From: Bacteroidaceae bacterium
Lineage (GTDB): Bacteria > Bacteroidota > Bacteroidia > Bacteroidales > Bacteroidaceae
Direction of reading: 5' to 3'
Assembly: GCA_017416805.1 (NCBI GenBank)
Contig: JAFQBB010000011.1
Span: 1-64,000, forward strand
DNA length: 64,000 nucleotides
Shown: piece after piece, positions 60,027-64,000 of the stretch
Layout of the letters: every line of letters begins with the position of its first letter
Position numbering within the stretch: position 1 is the stretch's first letter
Made by a program: the position numbers and the translations under genes
The notes under the pieces: model-generated
What the model saw: the letters and a program-made list of their open reading frames with translations, nothing else
What the model was told of the DNA's origin: nothing
Database searches by the model: none

Positions 60027-60320
60027 TTATCCGTTCAATAGAGCCAGACATTTGTCTATTTCTCGCACCAGCTTGGACAATCGCAACTTTGTGTTGTTGA
60101 CATCATTGCTTGTGATGCTGATTATCCTTGCCTGCTTTAAGTTGGTGTAGCATGTTTCCAACTCGTCATATTCGTGCTGCAACTTTTGCAATTCCAATTC
60201 TTTCTTGTCCAGAACTTGTACGAGCAGACTGTTTTTCTCTTTCAGTTTGCCATACATGAACATCAGTTGTCTTATTCTTGCTTCAAGTGTTGCCAGCTGA
60301 TTTTTCTCTTCGTCGGTCAT
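60027..60320 (-). CDS. small coiled-coil protein, partner of zapA
   Basis: 97 residues, almost entirely one coiled coil (ARIRQLMFMYGKLKEKNSLLVQVLDKKELELQKLQHEYDELE pattern), with no signal peptide. Its size, helical nature and position directly upstream of zapA suggest a ZapB-like or divisome helper, but I cannot name a family. A TATATTTG box lies 20 bp upstream of its start. Confidence 0.75.
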   Translation of the reverse strand: MTDEEKNQLATLEARIRQLMFMYGKLKEKNSLLVQVLDKKELELQKLQHEYDELETCYTNLKQARIISITSNDVNNTKLRLSKLVREIDKCLALLNG

Positions 60321-60339
60321 TGCTATGCCAAATTCTACA

Positions 60340-60347
60340 CAAATATA
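60340..60347 (-). promoter_or_regulatory. -7 box TATATTTG of the zapA operon
   Basis: TAnnTTTG match, 20 bp upstream of the coiled-coil gene. No clear -33 element. Confidence 0.6.
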
Positions 60348-60413
60348 GAGATGATTGGTGAGATGTGAAAAAGAGTAGTGTCTATTTTATTTTTTTTTCA
60401 CACTTAAACTCCC

Positions 60414-61040
60414 TTACACCTCTTCTTTGGGTTGTTTTTCTTTCTTTGCCATCATGATAATATTGTAGGCATACTCTGTCATCCATTTCGGAGAATAGCC
60501 TAATGCATGCTGGTATTTTCGTACATCCATGCATGCTTTTGCGGTGGCTGCATCTTTCCAATTGTTTTTGGTCATGATGTCGTTAATGCTCTTTTCGGTC
60601 ATGGTGTACATGGCTTTCTTCATGAATCCGGGAAGACGGAATTTCCATTGCATCAGATTCCCCATCAGCATCATAAGGTCGTTGCTGAATCCTTGGAACA
60701 TGAAAAGGTAGTTGCGAACATCATTCACGTTTTTACAATTCTTCTTTATGCTGGCATCTATTTCTTTGAAAAAGTCTTCAGTTATGCCATAAATGCCAAT
60801 CAGCATCTTCTTGCAGCGGCTTTTCTCGGCCACACCCAATTTGTTGTTTTGGGTGGGTATTTTCAACGTACGTTTGAATACGGCCATGTCAGGCAGGAAT
60901 GCGACATTGGTAATGCCTAAATTGCTAGCCATAGTGGCCTGATAATATACGCGGATAAGCGTCATGAAGTCTTGTATGCCGCCTACTTTTTCTGTTGGTT
61001 CGGCATCTTTCTTTCCGAATAGTTTGGAAAATATACTCAT
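60414..61040 (-). CDS. unknown cytoplasmic protein, conserved-looking
   Basis: 208 residues, soluble and mostly helical, starting MSIFSKLFGKKDAEPTEK and ending in a lysine/glutamate-rich tail. No motif I can name; it is methionine-rich in the middle (SNDLMMLMGNLMQWKF, FMKKAMYTMTEK). A -7 box at 61150-61157 suggests a ~100-nt 5' leader. The gene downstream (60027) starts 93 bp after the stop, with its own -7 box, so the two may be separate transcripts. Confidence 0.75.
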   Translation of the reverse strand: MSIFSKLFGKKDAEPTEKVGGIQDFMTLIRVYYQATMASNLGITNVAFLPDMAVFKRTLKIPTQNNKLGVAEKSRCKKMLIGIYGITEDFFKEIDASIKKNCKNVNDVRNYLFMFQGFSNDLMMLMGNLMQWKFRLPGFMKKAMYTMTEKSINDIMTKNNWKDAATAKACMDVRKYQHALGYSPKWMTEYAYNIIMMAKKEKQPKEEV

Positions 61041-61149
61041 ATCTTTTCTTCTTTTTAGGTAGTGTCAAACTAAGGTAAAACACTCGCCGTTAATGATAAA
61101 TTGTGGACTTTTTTTGCCGATTTTCAAAATGAAAAGGCAAAATTATCGG

Positions 61150-61157
61150 CAAAGATA
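61150..61157 (-). promoter_or_regulatory. -7 box TATCTTTG upstream of the 208-residue gene
   Basis: TAnnTTTG match on the minus strand, about 110 bp upstream of the start at 61040. No -33 element is evident. Confidence 0.55.
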
Positions 61158-61261
61158 CGTATTATATTTAAATATTCCCTTTCCTTTCCTGAAAAAATAG
61201 AGAAAATGCTTTTTGAACCTTTTCTGTAATGTCGTGTTGTGAAAATATTTGTTGGCTATAA

Positions 61262-61292
61262 TTGCTTATTCGCAAATAAATGTATATCTTTG
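61262..61292 (+). promoter_or_regulatory. promoter of the exopolysaccharide operon
   Basis: TTG (61262-61264), 20 nt, TATCTTTG (61285-61292) on the plus strand, a full consensus match. Transcription should start near 61298, so the first ATG used is at 61342, not 61249. Confidence 0.85.
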
Positions 61293-61341
61293 CCCTGTTT
61301 TTCTATCTTGTACCCGTTGTACCCGAAAAAACGAAAGTGTT

Positions 61342-62754
61342 ATGAAACAGGTTTTACGGACAAATAACATGATTAAATGGATGGTCGTAGGATTGGATAT
61401 GGTGGTTCTGAATCTGCTGTTTTTCCTGTTCTATGTATTGGGGTGTGATTCTTTGATGCCAACTGGAGGAGAAGGCATTAAAGAACTTTGTTTGATTTAT
61501 AACCTTTGCTATCTGTTTTGTGTTTCAGTTCGTCCGCCTATCCTTCATTTGCGGAAAGTCCGTTCGGAAGAGATTGTGCGTCGCGTTTTTATGACGGTAG
61601 TCTGTTTCGCTCTTCTTGCTGAAATTTCCACTGGTTTTGTGGATAAGAAGTTGTTGGATTTTAAAATGAATCTGCTCTTTTTTGTCCTGTTCTGTATCTG
61701 TCTGCTGTTTTCTCGTTTGAATATTCGTTATATGGTGAAATCGTTCCGTAAGATGGGGCGGAATACCGTGTCTGTATTCTTTGTAGGCTCAGCTCCCAAT
61801 ATGCTTGAACTGTATAACGAAATGATGGGGGACCTTTCGCATGGATATCGCGTAAAAGGATATTTTAATGATACTCCAAGTACGGTTTTTCCGGAAAACA
61901 TTCCTTGCTTAGGTTCGGTTGCAGATGTTATACCTTATCTTGAGAAAAACAATTCGAAAGGTGTAAGACAGTTGTATTGTTGCCTGACTTCGGATAGAGA
62001 GGGCGATATTCGTGATATCATTAACTTTTGCGAGAATCATGTTGTCCGTTTTTTTAGTGTTCCCAATGTACGCAACTATTTGAAACGACGTATGAATATG
62101 GAACTGTTGGGTGAAGTGCCAATCCTCTATATCCGTGAGGAACCCCTTCGCCAGATAGAAAATCGTTTGGGCAAACGCCTTTTCGATATAGCATTTTCGT
62201 CTCTGTTCTTGCTCATATTCTTCCCGTTTATATTTTTGGTGGTGGCAACAATTATCAAAATCACATCACCTGGTCCTATATTCTTTCGTCAGAAACGGAA
62301 TGGGTTGAATGGAAAAGAGTTTTATTGCTATAAGTTCCGTAGCATGAAAGTGAACGCTCAGGCAGACACTATGCAGGCAGTCAAAGATGATCCGCGTAAG
62401 ACGAAGTTCGGAGATTTTATGCGCAAGACCAATATTGATGAACTTCCTCAGTTCATTAATGTCTTGCTGGGAGATATGTCTGTAGTGGGGCCGCGTCCGC
62501 ACATGCTCAAACATACTGAAGAATATTCCGAATTGATAAACCGTTATATGGTACGTCATCTGATAAAACCTGGAATCACAGGATGGGCTCAAGTGAATGG
62601 TTGCCGTGGAGAAACCAAAGAACTTTATCAGATGGAAGAGAGAGTGCGTAAAGATATCTGGTATGTGGAGAACTGGACATTCTGGTTGGACTTACGCATT
62701 ATCTGGTTGACCGTACGCAATATGTTGATGCGGAATGAGAAAATGGCATATTAA
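61342..62754 (+). CDS. priming polyprenyl glycosylphosphotransferase (WcaJ type)
   Basis: 470 residues from the ATG at 61342. Four membrane helices at the N-terminus (WMVVGLDMVVLNLLFFLFYVLG and following), then a Rossmann-like region (VSVFFVGSAPNMLELYNEM), then a fifth membrane helix (RLFDIAFSSLFLLIFFPF) leading into the bacterial sugar transferase domain (SPGPIFFRQKRNGLNGKEFYCYKFRSM, DELPQFINVLLGDMSVVGPRP). The enzyme transfers a sugar phosphate, usually glucose, to undecaprenyl phosphate, starting repeat-unit synthesis. It opens the operon and is followed by export genes. Confidence 0.92.
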   Translation: MKQVLRTNNMIKWMVVGLDMVVLNLLFFLFYVLGCDSLMPTGGEGIKELCLIYNLCYLFCVSVRPPILHLRKVRSEEIVRRVFMTVVCFALLAEISTGFVDKKLLDFKMNLLFFVLFCICLLFSRLNIRYMVKSFRKMGRNTVSVFFVGSAPNMLELYNEMMGDLSHGYRVKGYFNDTPSTVFPENIPCLGSVADVIPYLEKNNSKGVRQLYCCLTSDREGDIRDIINFCENHVVRFFSVPNVRNYLKRRMNMELLGEVPILYIREEPLRQIENRLGKRLFDIAFSSLFLLIFFPFIFLVVATIIKITSPGPIFFRQKRNGLNGKEFYCYKFRSMKVNAQADTMQAVKDDPRKTKFGDFMRKTNIDELPQFINVLLGDMSVVGPRPHMLKHTEEYSELINRYMVRHLIKPGITGWAQVNGCRGETKELYQMEERVRKDIWYVENWTFWLDLRIIWLTVRNMLMRNEKMAY

Positions 62755-62780
62755 GTGAAAATATAAAGAATCTAAACGAA

Positions 62781-63593
62781 ATGGTTAAAAAGATTATGAG
62801 AAGAAATGTCTGTTTGCTGTTTTTGATGGTGACAATATTGGCAGCATGTACCAGCTACAAGCAGGTTCCTTATCTTCAGAATAGCGAAGAGTTAAAAGGG
62901 GTAGAACAGATGCAGGATTTGTATGATGCACGTATCATGCCGAAGGATTTGCTGACTATTACGGTCAATGCAAAAGATGATGCAGTGGCGGCCCCTTTCA
63001 ATCTGACTGTACAGACTGTATCGTCTGCAATGGCAACAAAAAGTATGACAACCCAACCCGCCTTGATGAGCTATTTGGTGGATAATGACGGGAATATCGA
63101 GTTCCCTATTATTGGGACTCTGCATGTCGGTGGATTGACTAAAAGTGAAGCCGAAGCGGTTATTCGTAAACATATCCGCCCTCATTTCCAGGATGATGAT
63201 TTTATTGTGAATGTCCGCATGATTAATTACAAGATTGCAGTGCTTGGCGAGGTGGCACGTCCTAACACTTATACCATTTCCAATGAAAAGGTAAGCATAT
63301 TTGAGGCTCTTGCTTTGGCTGGAGATTTGACCATTTATGGTAAACGTGACGGTGTGAAGTTGATTCGTGAGGATATTAATGGAAAGAAGGAAATTGTGAC
63401 TCTTGACTTGAATGATGCCAATATCATAAACTCACCTTATTATTACCTTCAGCAGAATGACATACTTTATGTCGTTCCGAACAAAGCAAAAGCCAAGAAT
63501 TCGGATATTGGAAGCAGTACCACCTTGTGGTTCTCGGCTACGTCTATCATGATTTCATTGACATCATTGCTGTACAATATATTGAAGAATTGA
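62781..63593 (+). CDS. Wza-type polysaccharide export lipoprotein
   Basis: 270 residues, lipoprotein signal ending MVTILAAC (lipobox), then TSYKQVPYLQ. The polysaccharide-export domain (~50-150, YDARIMPKDLLTITV, DNDGNIEFPIIGTLHVGGLT) and one SLBB-type segment (~165-240, KIAVLGEVARPNTYTISNEKVSIFEALALAG) follow, and a C-terminal hydrophobic helix (~245-268). It would form the outer-membrane exit channel. It starts 26 bp after the transferase. Confidence 0.92.
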   Translation: MVKKIMRRNVCLLFLMVTILAACTSYKQVPYLQNSEELKGVEQMQDLYDARIMPKDLLTITVNAKDDAVAAPFNLTVQTVSSAMATKSMTTQPALMSYLVDNDGNIEFPIIGTLHVGGLTKSEAEAVIRKHIRPHFQDDDFIVNVRMINYKIAVLGEVARPNTYTISNEKVSIFEALALAGDLTIYGKRDGVKLIREDINGKKEIVTLDLNDANIINSPYYYLQQNDILYVVPNKAKAKNSDIGSSTTLWFSATSIMISLTSLLYNILKN

Positions 63594-63621
63594 TTTTATA
63601 GATAAAAATGCCTCAAACTTT

Positions 63622-64000
63622 ATGAATATGAAAGATAATAACAACGAGATTTATAACAAAGAGGAAGAGGAAGGAATAGACATTCAAGCCATACTGATGA
63701 TGTTTTTTTCTCATTGGAAATGGTTTGTCGTTTCTGTAGTGGCTTGTCTGTTGGTAGCCTTTGCTTATTTGCGTTACACTACACCTGTCTATAACATTAC
63801 GACAAAGATAATGGTGAAGGATAACAGGAAGGGTGGCTATACCAGTGATATGGCAGCACTTGAGGACTTGGGATTTTTGAACACTACAGGAGGTATTGAT
63901 AATGAGATAGAGGTACTCCAGTCGAAATCTTTGGTTAAAGATGTCGTGGTGGATATGAAACTTTATACCATTTACCTTGAAAAAGGGAAACTGGGCAAGC
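63622..64000 (+). CDS. Wzc-type chain-length/tyrosine kinase protein (5' part, cut by window)
   Basis: 126 codons are visible from the ATG at 63622 to the right edge. After an acidic N-terminus (NNEIYNKEEEEGIDIQ) the Wzz-like chain-length domain starts with a membrane helix (HWKWFVVSVVACLLVAFAYLRYTTPVYN) and EVLQSKSLVKDVV. The C-terminal kinase domain, if present, lies outside the window. It pairs with the Wza-type lipoprotein 28 bp upstream. Confidence 0.88.
   Translation, partial: MNMKDNNNEIYNKEEEEGIDIQAILMMFFSHWKWFVVSVVACLLVAFAYLRYTTPVYNITTKIMVKDNRKGGYTSDMAALEDLGFLNTTGGIDNEIEVLQSKSLVKDVVVDMKLYTIYLEKGKLGK

Overview
The window is chromosomal DNA from a gut-type Bacteroidales, most likely a Bacteroides or Phocaeicola species. 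The evidence is Bacteroidetes promoters (TTG, about 19-20 nt, then TAnnTTTG) in front of RNA genes and several operons, a fimbrillin gene cluster, a complete division and cell-wall (dcw) cluster, pectin-degrading enzymes, and a tmRNA with the tag GENNYALAA. Most genes are on the minus strand. The exceptions are a pectate-lyase-like gene (52291-55269) and the start of an exopolysaccharide operon (61342 to the right edge).

Region 1 (1-10180) is an accessory island read right to left. Its genes are a membrane protein with RCK/TrkA-N-like and RyR-like domains, a sigma factor, a protein combining an anti-sigma-like segment with C39-like peptidase, RyR and zinc-ribbon domains, an M48 metallopeptidase with a zinc ribbon, two small proteins (one with a zinc ribbon), an unknown protein, a double-TIR protein, and a TIR-transmembrane protein with at least seven in-frame 96-bp repeats that runs off the left edge. 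Tight spacing and overlaps suggest one signalling or immunity unit, which I regard as the best candidate for an undescribed system. A structured RNA of about 310 nt with its own promoter box and terminator lies directly upstream, followed by tRNA-Gln.

Region 2 (10510-22145) holds a six-gene fimbrial operon (DUF3575, DUF5119, two fimbrillin-like lipoproteins, a lipoprotein with a lectin-like insertion, and a large DUF4906-like lipoprotein). Repeat-rich intergenic DNA flanks it. A 19-bp perfect inverted repeat encloses about 570 bp upstream of the operon and has a promoter-like box at its right end; this could be an invertible switch.

Region 3 (22146-38012) is the dcw cluster in transcription order rsmH, ftsL, ftsI, murE, mraY, murD, ftsW, murG, murC, ftsQ, ftsA, ftsZ, then a yqeY-like gene. 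No mraZ lies next to rsmH.

Region 4 (38471-56860) contains housekeeping and secreted functions: mannose-1-phosphate guanylyltransferase, rhamnogalacturonan acetylesterase, an outer-membrane beta-barrel protein, a secreted protein with a sorting-like C-terminus, class I fumarase, tRNA-Phe, thiL, purine nucleoside phosphorylase, lpxK, sppA, a CCA-adding enzyme with an HD domain, the pectate-lyase-like protein, a uracil-DNA glycosylase-superfamily protein and a DUF3256-like protein.

Region 5 (56880-64000) contains tmRNA, a second copy of a 268-bp dispersed structured repeat, RNase Y, zapA and a coiled-coil partner, an unknown conserved-looking protein, and the start of an exopolysaccharide operon (priming glycosyltransferase, Wza-type exporter, Wzc-type chain-length protein cut by the right edge).
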